Source of the DNA: Acidobacteriota bacterium | GTDB taxonomy: Bacteria; Acidobacteriota; Terriglobia; Terriglobales; Acidobacteriaceae | Reading direction: 5' to 3' | Length of the DNA: 64,000 bases | Assembly: GCA_021846985.1 (NCBI GenBank) | Contig: JAJZVX010000004.1 | Coordinates: forward strand, 1-64,000 | Part shown: piece after piece, positions 38,580 to 47,752 of the stretch | How the letters are laid out: each line of letters starts with the position of its first letter | Position numbering within the stretch: the stretch's first letter is position 1 | The notes under the pieces: model-generated | Databases searched by the model: none | What the model was told of the DNA's origin: nothing | The model's input: only the letters and a program-made list of their open reading frames with translations | Translations under genes and position numbers: made by a program

Positions 38580-40157
38580 ATGCGGTCCCATCGATTTTTT
38601 GTTTCCGCCCGGCGCGCGGCCGGTTCACACGCAGAAAGGCTCACGCGCTTTATGGCGCCAAAGAAGGCAGCGCGTTTTAGATGGATTGCCGTGCTGGCGG
38701 CCGGTTTTCTGCTGCTTTGCCTTGCGACGGGCCGCCTGAACGCCCAGGAATACCAGGCCAACTGGGCCTCCGTCGATTCGCGGCCTACGCCGGCGTGGTT
38801 TACCAACGCCAAGTTCGGCATCTTCATCCACTGGGGCGTGTACTCTGTTCCGGGCTATGCGCCAGTAATTCCCGGCAGGCTGGCCTACGCCGAGTGGTAC
38901 TGGCACCAGATGGTCGAAGGCCGCGACAATGCCAAGGCAAATCCGGTGGAAACCGGCACCTGGGCTTATCACAAGAAGGTGTATGGCGCCGACTATCCTT
39001 ACCAGAATTTCGCGCCGCAGTTCAAGGCGCAGCTCTTCGATCCCGATCAGTGGGCTGGTCTCTTCGCGCGTTCCGGCGCGAAATATGTGGTGCTGACCTC
39101 GAAGCATCACGAGGGCTTCGCGCTCTGGCCCAGCAAAGAAGCCTCGGCCACCTGGGGCCGGCCATGGAATTCGGTCGAAATCGGTCCTCATCGCGACCTG
39201 CTCGGCGACCTAACCACGGCAGTGCGCAAGAAGGGCCTGCGTATGGGCATCTACTACTCGCTCTATGAGTGGTACAACCCGCTGTGGCTTAGCGATAAGC
39301 CGCGCTACGTCAAGGACCACTTGTTCCCGCAGTTCAAGGATGTGGTCACGCGCTACAAGCCCTCGATCATCTTTACCGATGGCGAATGGGAGATGACCTC
39401 GGCCCAATGGCGCAGTCCTGAGCTGCTGGCCTGGCTCTTCAACGATTCGCCGGTCAAAGATGAAGTAGTCATCAACGACCGCTGGGGCTCCGACACGCGT
39501 CACAAGCACGGCGGCTATTGGACCACCGAGTACACGCCGGGCATGAGCGGCATGACGCATCCCTGGGAGGAAAGCCGTGGCATGGGCTTCAGCTACGGCT
39601 ACAATCGCGCAGAAACCCTCAAGGACTACCACACCGGCCGTGAGCTGGTCCTTATGCTTGTGGACATTGTGAGCCGCGGCGGCAACCTGCTGCTCGACAT
39701 CGGCCCCAGGGCCGACGGCACCATTCCTGTCATCATGCAGGAACGGCTGGAGCAGATCGGCAGTTGGCTCAAGATCAACGGCGAAGCCATCTACGGCACC
39801 CGCCCATGGAAGGTGACGCGGCAGTGGAGCGAGGGCGAGGTGCCAAAGATTGGCTACAACACCGAGTTCGAGACCGCCTATGACGTCTCCAAGCTGGTCA
39901 ACCAGCAGGCCCCAGGCAAAGCCGCCATTGAAATCTTCTTCACCAGCAAGGGCAACGACCTCTACGCCATCCTGCCGCGCTGGCAAGCCGGCCCATTCGT
40001 GCTCAAGAACGTCACCGGCGTCCGGTCAGTCGCACTGCTGGGTTCCGAAGCGCCTCTCCAATTCACCTCCGCTGCCAACGGCGTGACCGTAAAGCTGCCC
40101 GTCCTGCCTGCGGACCTGCGCCGGCAACCCGCCTGGGTTCTCAAGTTGAGCCTGTAA
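38580..40157 (+). CDS. Secreted alpha-L-fucosidase, GH29
   Basis: A 525-residue retaining fucosidase. The catalytic barrel shows WFTNAKFGIFIHWGVYSVPG, YAEWYWHQM, YVVLTSKHHEGFALWPS, MGIYYSLYEWYNP and IFTDGEWEM, where D267 is the likely nucleophile; GGNLLLDIGPRADGTIP closes the barrel and a beta-sandwich domain follows. The N-terminus carries a signal segment (IAVLAAGFLLLCLATGRLNA). The ATG at 38580 has GGAG 8 nt upstream; an alternative at 38652 lacks one. It would release terminal L-fucose from glycans in the periplasm or outside, and convergent GH3 and nearby GH42 suggest sequential trimming. Confidence 0.94.
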   Translation: MRSHRFFVSARRAAGSHAERLTRFMAPKKAARFRWIAVLAAGFLLLCLATGRLNAQEYQANWASVDSRPTPAWFTNAKFGIFIHWGVYSVPGYAPVIPGRLAYAEWYWHQMVEGRDNAKANPVETGTWAYHKKVYGADYPYQNFAPQFKAQLFDPDQWAGLFARSGAKYVVLTSKHHEGFALWPSKEASATWGRPWNSVEIGPHRDLLGDLTTAVRKKGLRMGIYYSLYEWYNPLWLSDKPRYVKDHLFPQFKDVVTRYKPSIIFTDGEWEMTSAQWRSPELLAWLFNDSPVKDEVVINDRWGSDTRHKHGGYWTTEYTPGMSGMTHPWEESRGMGFSYGYNRAETLKDYHTGRELVLMLVDIVSRGGNLLLDIGPRADGTIPVIMQERLEQIGSWLKINGEAIYGTRPWKVTRQWSEGEVPKIGYNTEFETAYDVSKLVNQQAPGKAAIEIFFTSKGNDLYAILPRWQAGPFVLKNVTGVRSVALLGSEAPLQFTSAANGVTVKLPVLPADLRRQPAWVLKLSL

Positions 40158-40163
40158 GCAAAA

Positions 40164-40196
40164 CGGGCGCGGGAGCTTGGCTGGCTCCCACGCCCG
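40164..40196. terminator. Bidirectional terminator between GH29 and GH3
   Basis: CGGGCGCGGGAGC (40164-40176) pairs with GCTCCCACGCCCG (40184-40196) with one mismatch and a 7-base loop. On the minus strand the stem is followed by TTTTGCTT, fitting an intrinsic terminator for the GH3 gene. Confidence 0.75.
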
Positions 40197-40220
40197 CATG
40201 TCGCGCCTGTGCGGCCGGCG

Positions 40221-42497
40221 TTACGGTAGCGTGATGCTCTCCTTCAGCGGCAGATCCTGCGACGAGCCGCCCACCATGAAGGTGTACTGGCCCGGCACCA
40301 GAGTCCATCCATTCTTCTGCACGTCGAAAATCGACAGATACTTCGGGTTGATTTGCACGCTTACGTCTTTCTTCTCGCCCGGTTGCAGCATCACCCTGCT
40401 CCAGCCCACCAGGCGCTTGGGCGGTTCCTGGGCGCTGGCCGGCAGCGCGGCGTAGATCTCCGCCACTTCCGCTCCCGCGCGCGCGCCGGTGTTGGCCAGA
40501 GTGAAGCTCACTGTTACCTTTCCCTCGTTGGCAACCTTGAGGTCCGAGTAGCCAAAGGTGGTGTACGAAAGCCCGAAGCCGAAGGGGAAGAGCACGGGCT
40601 TCTTTTCCGCGTCGTACCACTTGTAGCCCACCTTCACGCCCTCGTCGTAGGCCACCGGAAAGGGTGGCAGCCCCTTGGCCCATTGCTCGGGCGTAGCCGC
40701 GCCGTCAAAGTGCCGCGAAGCCGGCGGCGGCTGCGTCACCGTGGGATGCGGGAGGTCCGCCTCGCTCAGCGGAAAGGTGTTGGGCAGCTTGCCGCTGGGG
40801 TTCACGGTGCCGAAGAACACGTTGCCCAGCGCGTTGGCGCCGTCGCTACCGCCATACCACGCCTCGACGATCGCCGCCGGCGCCTTCACCCACGGCATGG
40901 TCACCGGGCTGCCCGTCTCCAGCACCACGATGGTGTGCGGATTGGCCGAGGCCACCGCGGCGATCACCGCGTTCTGGTCCACTTCCCTGCCCTCGAATTT
41001 GTAGTTGGGCAGCGACAGCGACGGCAGGTCCATGCCTTCGCTCTCCCACTGGTAAGCGAAGACAATGGCCACGTCGGCGGCCTTGGCCGCCTCGGCCGCA
41101 GCAGCCGGATCGGCGCCCGGATCGTACTTCACGGTTGCGTTCGGCGCGCGCGCCTCAATTGCCTTCAACGGCGAGGTCGGAAACCAAATCTGCTCCTGCC
41201 AGTGCGTGGCACCCCCGCCCGGAGGCATGATGGCGTTGCCGCCCGGAGGATCCACCTGTGCCGAGCCGCCCCCGGAGATCATGCCCACGTCGGAGTGCGC
41301 CCCGATCACCGCGATGGAACGCAGTTGCGCCGCGTCCAGCGGCAGGGCGCCGCGCTCGTTCTTCAGCAGCACGATGCCTTCCTCTTCGATCTTTCGCGCC
41401 ACCACCAGGTCCTTGAAGGGGTCGATCACCGAGCGCTGCCGCGGATGGTCGATCACGCCTGCGGCGAACATCGACCGCAGGATGCGATGCACATGATCGT
41501 TTAGCTCGGCCTCGGAGATATTGCCTGCCTGCACCGCAGCCTTATACTTGTCGCCATACCAGAAGTGCCCGGGTTCCTCGTTATCCAGCCCCGCGGCCGA
41601 GGCCTTCTCCGTGGAATGTGTGCCGCCCCAGTCGGAGAGAACGAAACCGGGGAACTTCCAGTCTTTTTTCAGCACCTGGTTGAGCAAGTAATCGTTCTCG
41701 CAGGAGAAGTCGCCGTTCACGCGGTTGTAGGAGCACATCACCGCCGCGGGATGGCCTTCTGTCACGCCGATCTCAAAAGCCAAAAGGTCGCTCTCGCGCG
41801 CGGCGCGCTCGCCGATACTGATGTTCACCGAGTTGCGTCCGCTCTCTTGGTCGTTGAAGGCATAGTGCTTGATGTCGCCGATGACGTGCGCCGACTGCGT
41901 GCCTTGAATGAGTTGCGCCACCATGGTGCCGGCCAGAACGGGGTCTTCGCCCAGGTATTCAAACGTCCGGCCATTGCGCGGCTCCCGCGTAATGTCCACG
42001 CCGCCGCCCAGCGACATGTTGTAGCCCTGCGCGCGCAGCTCGTGGCCGATCAGCGCACCATAGTCATACGCTGCCTTGATATCCCAGCTTGCCGCCGCAG
42101 CCACGTTGGCCGGTAGCGCCGTTGAATAGCGGCCGTTCACGCCGCTGGACCGCACACCGTAGGCCGCATCACTCATGTCGATGCCGGGAATACCCAACCG
42201 CGGCACGCCCACCACGTAACCTACCCCGCGATTCGAAGCCGCGTTCTCCGGCGTGACCGGCTCGTCCGTCGGCATGCCTACACCATGCAATAGGGCGATC
42301 TTTTCGTCCAGCGTCATTTGCTGCATCACCAGGTCAGCGCGCTGGTCGGCAGAAAGACTGGTGTTCATCCACGGCCCTGTGGGCTTGGGCGGCTGCCCAT
42401 GATGATGCTGGGCCAGGCCGGCCAACGGCATGGACAGCAGACACGTAATTGCGAGCGCCGGAACCAGAACTCCGGCACGGCGTTGAGAATGCTTCAT
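40221..42497 (-). CDS. Secreted beta-glucosidase-type enzyme, GH3
   Basis: A 758-residue exoglycosidase with a signal peptide (LVPALAITCLLSMPLAGLAQ). The GH3 N-terminal barrel has EKIALLHGVG, ALPANVAAAASWD, GGGVDITREPRNGRTFEYLGED, HYAFNDQESGRN and FVLSDWGGTHS with nucleophile D289. The second GH3 domain (VLLKNERGALPL) and the C-terminal fibronectin-III-like domain (EVAEIYAALP, LVGWSRVMLQPGEKK) follow. The ATG at 42497 has GGGGG 4 nt upstream; the frame is open 45 nt further. Substrate may be beta-glucoside or beta-xyloside. Its stop faces the GH29 gene. Confidence 0.93.
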   Translation of the reverse strand: MKHSQRRAGVLVPALAITCLLSMPLAGLAQHHHGQPPKPTGPWMNTSLSADQRADLVMQQMTLDEKIALLHGVGMPTDEPVTPENAASNRGVGYVVGVPRLGIPGIDMSDAAYGVRSSGVNGRYSTALPANVAAAASWDIKAAYDYGALIGHELRAQGYNMSLGGGVDITREPRNGRTFEYLGEDPVLAGTMVAQLIQGTQSAHVIGDIKHYAFNDQESGRNSVNISIGERAARESDLLAFEIGVTEGHPAAVMCSYNRVNGDFSCENDYLLNQVLKKDWKFPGFVLSDWGGTHSTEKASAAGLDNEEPGHFWYGDKYKAAVQAGNISEAELNDHVHRILRSMFAAGVIDHPRQRSVIDPFKDLVVARKIEEEGIVLLKNERGALPLDAAQLRSIAVIGAHSDVGMISGGGSAQVDPPGGNAIMPPGGGATHWQEQIWFPTSPLKAIEARAPNATVKYDPGADPAAAAEAAKAADVAIVFAYQWESEGMDLPSLSLPNYKFEGREVDQNAVIAAVASANPHTIVVLETGSPVTMPWVKAPAAIVEAWYGGSDGANALGNVFFGTVNPSGKLPNTFPLSEADLPHPTVTQPPPASRHFDGAATPEQWAKGLPPFPVAYDEGVKVGYKWYDAEKKPVLFPFGFGLSYTTFGYSDLKVANEGKVTVSFTLANTGARAGAEVAEIYAALPASAQEPPKRLVGWSRVMLQPGEKKDVSVQINPKYLSIFDVQKNGWTLVPGQYTFMVGGSSQDLPLKESITLP

Positions 42498-42560
42498 GAG
42501 TCCCCCTTCATTCAAACCCGGTTGCAGAATCGAGGCGCGCATTCACCGTGCCGCGCGCCG

Positions 42561-44273
42561 TCAGGAAATCCGTTCATAAGGCAGATACACCGGTTCCCAC
42601 ATGTAAGTGCGGATCATATCCCTGAGCGTGGCTGGATCTTCCAGGTTGGCCACACCCTCCACAATGGCCTGCCGTCCCACGGCCTCGGCCACGGCTTGGC
42701 TCACCTTGCGCGAATCGGCCACCGGAGGCAGCAGGGGCCGCGTGCAGTCGTCGCGCATGGGCGACAGCAGCGCCAACGCCCTGGCTGCGGCCATGATCAT
42801 GCCGTCGGTCACGCGCCGCGCCCGCGCCACCAGAATACCCATCGCCAGGCCGGGAAAAATATAGGAGTTGTTTACCTGCGCGATGCGGATGCACTTCCCG
42901 TCGAGCTCCACCGGCGCAAACGGGCTGCCTGTGCCCACGATGGCGCGTCCCTCCGTCCAGCGCAGCAACTCCTGCGGCGTGGCTTCAGAGCGCGAGGTCG
43001 GATTGGACAAGGGAAAGATGATGGGCCGCCGGCATTGCCGCGCCATCTCGCGCACAATCTCCTCAGTGAACGCGCCGGCCTGCGCGGAAGCGCCCGCCAG
43101 CACCGTGACTCTGGCGTTGCGTACTAAATCGAGCAGTGAAATGCGGTCGGGATTGGCGAGTTGCCAGCCCGCGACCTCGGCTCTCGTCCGGGCAAAGGGA
43201 AGCTGGCCTTCGCGGATGCCTTTGCCGCCTTCCACCACCAGGCCGTAGCGATTGAAAACGTAGACCCGCTGCAGAGCCTGCTCGCGCGTAAGGCCCTCTT
43301 CCTCCATGGCGGTGATCAGGAACCTCGCGATTCCGGCTCCCGCCGCGCCGGTGCCATACATGGCGAAGGTTTGCTGGCTCAGCGGCGCGCCGGTGGCGTT
43401 GACCGCGGCCAACAGCGTCGCCGTAGTCACGGCCGCGGTGCCCTGGATGTCATCGTTGAAGGTGCAAAGGCGATTGCGATAGCGTTCCAGCAGACGCTCG
43501 GCATTGTCGCCGGCGAAATCCTCCCACTGCAGCAGAATGTGCGGCCAGCGGCGCTCCACGCCCGAAACAAAGGCCTCCACGAAGTCGTCGTAAGCCTGCC
43601 CGCGCACCCGCTTGTGCTGCCAGCCGATATAGATGGGATCGTTGAGCAGCGTCTCGTTGTCTGTACCCACGTCGAGCAGCACCGGAAGACAGTGCTCGGG
43701 CGGAATGCCGCCCAGCGCCGTGTAGAGTGCCATCTTGCCAATAGGAATGCCCATGCCGCCCGCGCCCTGGTCGCCCAAGCCCAGAATGCGCTCGCCGTCG
43801 CTGACCACGATGCAGCGAATTTCGTCGTAGCGCGGGTCGGAGAGCATCTGGTCGATGCGTTCGCGATTGGGATAGCTGATGAACAGGCCGCGCGGCTTGC
43901 GCCAGATCTCGCTGAAGCGCTGGCAGCCCTCGCCCACCGTTGGCGTGTAGACAATCGGCAGCAGTTCTTCAATATTGTTGGCGATGAACGAATAAAACAG
44001 AACCTCGTCGTTATCCTGCAGATCGCGCATCAGGTGATACTTGCCAAACATCGTGTCGCGATGATCGAGAGCGATCTTGCGGCGGATGCGCTGGTCTTCC
44101 AGAGTGCCCACATGCGGCGGCAGCAGGCCGTGCAGCGCGAAGGCGTCGCGCTCCGCTTCGGTAAAGGCTGTTCCCTTGTTGAGCCGTGCATTTTGCAGCA
44201 GGTCGTAGCCGGAGAGCCGGGTACGGACCACAGCCGTGCTCCCGGCGCCGGAGGAGTAAGATTCCGCGCTCAT
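42561..44273 (-). CDS. NAD-dependent malic enzyme
   Basis: A 570-residue oxidative malate decarboxylase (malate to pyruvate and CO2). NKGTAFTEAERDAFALHGLLP, YTPTVGEGCQRFS, the family signature GERILGLGDQGAGGMGIPIGK, TFNDDIQGTAAVTTATLLAA, MYGTGAAGAGIAR and FPLSNPTSRSEATPQELLRW are all present. Length and motif set fit the MaeA/SfcA-type NAD enzyme, not the MaeB fusion. Start 44273 (MSAES) is preferred over 44297. It stands between the GH3 and GH42 genes on the same strand, with a 63-nt gap to GH3, and may share their transcript. Confidence 0.93.
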   Translation of the reverse strand: MSAESYSSGAGSTAVVRTRLSGYDLLQNARLNKGTAFTEAERDAFALHGLLPPHVGTLEDQRIRRKIALDHRDTMFGKYHLMRDLQDNDEVLFYSFIANNIEELLPIVYTPTVGEGCQRFSEIWRKPRGLFISYPNRERIDQMLSDPRYDEIRCIVVSDGERILGLGDQGAGGMGIPIGKMALYTALGGIPPEHCLPVLLDVGTDNETLLNDPIYIGWQHKRVRGQAYDDFVEAFVSGVERRWPHILLQWEDFAGDNAERLLERYRNRLCTFNDDIQGTAAVTTATLLAAVNATGAPLSQQTFAMYGTGAAGAGIARFLITAMEEEGLTREQALQRVYVFNRYGLVVEGGKGIREGQLPFARTRAEVAGWQLANPDRISLLDLVRNARVTVLAGASAQAGAFTEEIVREMARQCRRPIIFPLSNPTSRSEATPQELLRWTEGRAIVGTGSPFAPVELDGKCIRIAQVNNSYIFPGLAMGILVARARRVTDGMIMAAARALALLSPMRDDCTRPLLPPVADSRKVSQAVAEAVGRQAIVEGVANLEDPATLRDMIRTYMWEPVYLPYERIS

Positions 44274-44318
44274 GGATGATTCCGTCCTTTGGTACAACCA
44301 TTCGCAATGGTATCGCGA

Positions 44319-46496
44319 TTATTGCTCTTCAATGATAGCCAAGTCCCATGGCTTAAGACTCAGTGGCTCGCCTTTGGCCACCGGCTTGCCATCCAGCAAG
44401 TTGATTCCAGCTCCACCGGCATAGACGGCTTTTACTTCCGCGCTCGAGTAGTTGAAGTAGTAGTTCACGCGCTTGCCCATGCGATTCACGCCATGCTGCG
44501 CGTGCACCGCGGCGGGCAGTTGCTGGTCGGGACCGGCAAGGCCCAGCTTCTCGATCTCGCTTCGCAACACCGCTGTCTGCAACTTGTCGGAGAGATAGGT
44601 GCCCTCGTAGAGCAGCGTTCCCGCCCCAAACTGGTTCTCCGTGATCGCCGGCCAGCGGCCGAAGAAGGGATGATCGTAGTAGGCCAGCGCCTTGGCATGC
44701 TCCGGCATCAGGAACTCCGCCCAATACTTCACCTGGTCGCCCTGGCCCACGTGATAGGGATCGCCCTTGAGCGCCAGCGGATGTTCGAGGCTCGAGAACT
44801 CCTGGTAACTAAAGCCAGCGGCCCCGCGCAGCGGACCGGGCGCGCGCACCCAGCGCACCGCCGAGTTCTCATTGCAGAATCCGCTCTTGAAGGTCATCAC
44901 CACGTGGCCGCCGTTCTTCACGTAATCGGAGATGCGCTGGAGCAGCGCATCGTCGGCAATGTAGAGCGCGGGTACGATCAGCAGTTTGTACGTCGAGAAA
45001 TCCTTGGTCGCGGGAAAGACAAAATCCGTTCCGACGTTCAGGTCGTAGAGGGCGCGGTGAATCTGTTGCACAAGGGTCTCGTATGTCGCCGTTTCACGGC
45101 CCCACTCCCAGGGCTGCGAAGCGTCTGACGTGAAAGGCATAAAGCCGATGGCATTCAGGGAGTCGCGGCTCCAGAGGATCGCCACCTGATTGTGGATTTT
45201 GAGGCCGACCAGATGAGGGCCTATCTTCTCCAGTTCATGCGCCGTGCGGCTTACCTCGGCATAGGCGCGGTTAGGCTCCAGATCGTGCGACAGCACGCCC
45301 TTCCAGTAGGTCTCCTGGTTGGCGGCGATCGACGCCCAGTGCCAGTACTCCACCATGTCGGCGCCGTTCGACAGATGCGTGTAAACGTCCTCGCGCAACT
45401 GGCCATCATAGGGCGGGAACTGAAAGGCCGAACTCCATCCGGTGGTTTGCGCGTTGGTCTCCGTGATAAGGAAATTCGAGTGCTTCAGCGAGCGGGTAAA
45501 GTCCTCCTGAATGGATTGCGTTACGCCATCGAAGTGGTCCTGCGTACCGTGGTAGACGTTGTCGGCGGGGATGTCGAGGAAGCTGGCGATGGCCTCCTCA
45601 TTCACGTCTTTGCGCATCATGCCGCCGTAGTCGGTAGTCACAAATTGCCGCGGGCTGGCGCACGCGCGCACCAGCGCCGCCTGCCAGCGCAGAAAATCCG
45701 TCACCCGCATCTGGCTCCAGCGCGTCCACTCCAGTTTGTAGCCGGTGCTCTGCGCGCCGTCGCGCACGGGCAAATCCTCCCAGGTGTGCAGGTTCTCGCC
45801 CCAGTAATTGAGGAACCAGGCCTTGCTCAGCGCTTCCGGCGTGCCGAACTTCTTCTCGAGGTAATGCTGAAATCCGATAAAGACATCGCGATTGGCAGCA
45901 TCGTAGCTGGAGGTCTCATTGTCCAGTTGCCAGCCGATCACCGTGGGGTTGTCTTTGTAGTGGGCAACGATGTGACGGATGAGGCGCTCGGCATAAAAAC
46001 GATAGGCCGGCGAATCGGTGTCCATGTTCTGCCGCATGCCGTAGGTGTTCTGGAAAGGCGGGCCGCCATACATGCCGGCGTTCATGCGCTGCGCCAGGAT
46101 CTCGGGATGCTGGTGCGCCATCCATGCGGGAATCGAGTAGGTGGGCGTGCCCAGAATCACCTTGATGCCGGCTTTGCCCATGGCATCGACAACGCGGTCC
46201 ATCCATGCGTACTCGAAGTGGCCGTCCTCCGGCTCCCACAGGCTCCAGGTCGACTCGCCCATGCGCACCACGTTCAGGCCTGCTGCCTTCATCAGGGCGA
46301 TGTCCTTTTCGAGCCGCGCCGCCTGATCCCCGGGCATGTACTCGTTGTAGTAGGCCGTCCCATATAGAACGGTGGGAAAGTCCAGATTCGGCCCCGAACC
46401 CTGTGCTTGAGCGGCCTGTTGTCCCCGTGCCGCTCCGCTGCTCAACAAAGCTGCCGCCGCGAAGATAGCCAGCGCGCAGTTGCTCCCCATACGCAT
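44319..46496 (-). CDS. Secreted beta-galactosidase, GH42
   Basis: A 725-residue enzyme with a signal peptide (CALAIFAAAALLSSGAARGQ). The A-domain barrel has YYNEYMPGD, LNVVRMGESTWSLWEPEDG, ILGTPTYSIPAWM, IGWQLDNETSSYD (acid/base E194) and FLITETNAQ (nucleophile E346). A trimerisation-like B-domain (YKLLIVPALYIADD) and a small C-domain follow. GH42 enzymes remove beta-1,3/1,4/1,6-linked galactose. The ATG at 46496 has GGGAGGG about 8 nt upstream. Export is less common for this family than a cytoplasmic location, and fits a periplasmic glycan-trimming set with GH29 and GH3. Confidence 0.93.
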   Translation of the reverse strand: MRMGSNCALAIFAAAALLSSGAARGQQAAQAQGSGPNLDFPTVLYGTAYYNEYMPGDQAARLEKDIALMKAAGLNVVRMGESTWSLWEPEDGHFEYAWMDRVVDAMGKAGIKVILGTPTYSIPAWMAHQHPEILAQRMNAGMYGGPPFQNTYGMRQNMDTDSPAYRFYAERLIRHIVAHYKDNPTVIGWQLDNETSSYDAANRDVFIGFQHYLEKKFGTPEALSKAWFLNYWGENLHTWEDLPVRDGAQSTGYKLEWTRWSQMRVTDFLRWQAALVRACASPRQFVTTDYGGMMRKDVNEEAIASFLDIPADNVYHGTQDHFDGVTQSIQEDFTRSLKHSNFLITETNAQTTGWSSAFQFPPYDGQLREDVYTHLSNGADMVEYWHWASIAANQETYWKGVLSHDLEPNRAYAEVSRTAHELEKIGPHLVGLKIHNQVAILWSRDSLNAIGFMPFTSDASQPWEWGRETATYETLVQQIHRALYDLNVGTDFVFPATKDFSTYKLLIVPALYIADDALLQRISDYVKNGGHVVMTFKSGFCNENSAVRWVRAPGPLRGAAGFSYQEFSSLEHPLALKGDPYHVGQGDQVKYWAEFLMPEHAKALAYYDHPFFGRWPAITENQFGAGTLLYEGTYLSDKLQTAVLRSEIEKLGLAGPDQQLPAAVHAQHGVNRMGKRVNYYFNYSSAEVKAVYAGGAGINLLDGKPVAKGEPLSLKPWDLAIIEEQ

Positions 46497-46555
46497 GAAA
46501 ACGCCCTCCCTGTGCAAAGAACCACTCTATCGCAGAGGGAGTTTGAATGCACGGC

Positions 46556-47665
46556 TCACGCGAAGCGCAGCAACACCATCTCCGGCTGCGTCCCCACGCG
46601 CATCGGGGGGCCCCATGTGCCCGCTCCGCTCGAGGTGAGCACCTGCAACGCGCCAAACCTTTGCAGGCCATAGGTGTAGCGGCCGAAGACGCGGCGCGTC
46701 AGCCACGTGAAGGGAAAAATCTGCCCTCCGTGCGTGTGCCCGGAGAGTTGCAGGCCCACGCCGGCCTGCTCCACAATCGACAATCGGTTGGGCACATGGT
46801 TCAGCAAGATGCAAGCCCGCCCACGATCGAGGTGAAGGCCATCGAGCATCGCTTTCAGGCGCATGGGATAGGCGGCATCCCCGAAAGGCACGCCCGCAAT
46901 CTGCAGGCCGTCCACAGTCACCTTTTCTTTGTTGAGCACACGGATACCGTTCTGCCGCAGGATTTCGGCATAGTGATCGGCGCCGCCAAACTCGTCGTGA
47001 TTCCCGGTAGAGAAGTAGAGGCCGAAAGGGGCTCTCAATTCACGGAAGGGCGCGGCGAGCTTGTGCGCGCCGGCCTTCATGCCGTCAAACAGATCGCCGG
47101 GAAGAAAAACAGCGTCGGGTTTCAACTTTGCGGCCATGGCCACAACGCGCCGGCAGAAGGCCACGCCGTTGATGTGGCCCAGGTGCAGGTCGCTCACCAC
47201 CAGCGCCGTGCGCCCGCGCCAGGCATCGGGCAGGTTTTCCAGCTTCACAGTTATGCGCCGCACGCGAATCCAATAGGCGTTGACGGCGCCATAGAGGGCG
47301 GCCAGCGCCGCCAGGCTGAAAAGCGTTGCGGCAATCTCCGGCCGGTGCGGCGGCAGCCGCAAGAGGCTTGCCGTGATGGCGGCCAGCCAGCACAGGCACG
47401 CCGCCCAAAAGAAAAAGTTCAGCAGACCCAGCCACACTGCGGCGAATTTGTAGAGCAAGCTCACCAGCGGGTTCGAGAAGTGGAAGCCCAGCAGTGCGGC
47501 GGTAACAAAGCTGAGTGAAAGCGCCAGCGCTGCTCCGCGCAGCGTTAGGCTCTGCGCCGGCGTCAGCGGATCCCAGAAGGCGATCCAGGTATGATCAACG
47601 AACCACTGAGCAAGCGTCAGAAAACCTTGCATCAGCACGATGCCTACAACCGGCCAGGCCTTCAA
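46556..47665 (-). CDS. Membrane-anchored metallophosphoesterase
   Basis: About 369 residues: four N-terminal membrane helices (about 5-130) and a calcineurin-like phosphoesterase domain with ALVVSDLHLGHING, VFLPGDLFDG, FSTGNHDEFGG, ILLNHVPN and LSGHTHGGQIFPF, that is, all five metal motifs. The YkuE/YaeI-like arrangement suggests phosphodiesters or lipid-linked substrates at the membrane. I favour the TTG at 47665 with AAGGAG 6 nt upstream; the ATG at 47710 in the same frame lacks a clear site. It is divergent from hemW. Confidence 0.87.
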   Translation of the reverse strand: MKAWPVVGIVLMQGFLTLAQWFVDHTWIAFWDPLTPAQSLTLRGAALALSLSFVTAALLGFHFSNPLVSLLYKFAAVWLGLLNFFFWAACLCWLAAITASLLRLPPHRPEIAATLFSLAALAALYGAVNAYWIRVRRITVKLENLPDAWRGRTALVVSDLHLGHINGVAFCRRVVAMAAKLKPDAVFLPGDLFDGMKAGAHKLAAPFRELRAPFGLYFSTGNHDEFGGADHYAEILRQNGIRVLNKEKVTVDGLQIAGVPFGDAAYPMRLKAMLDGLHLDRGRACILLNHVPNRLSIVEQAGVGLQLSGHTHGGQIFPFTWLTRRVFGRYTYGLQRFGALQVLTSSGAGTWGPPMRVGTQPEMVLLRFA

Positions 47666-47752
47666 TCGCGTCTCCTTGTTTCCATTTTTACACGGCGGCA
47701 GACTGGCCATGGGCAGTGCGCGCCGGCGCCTGAAGCATGCGACAATCTCTTC

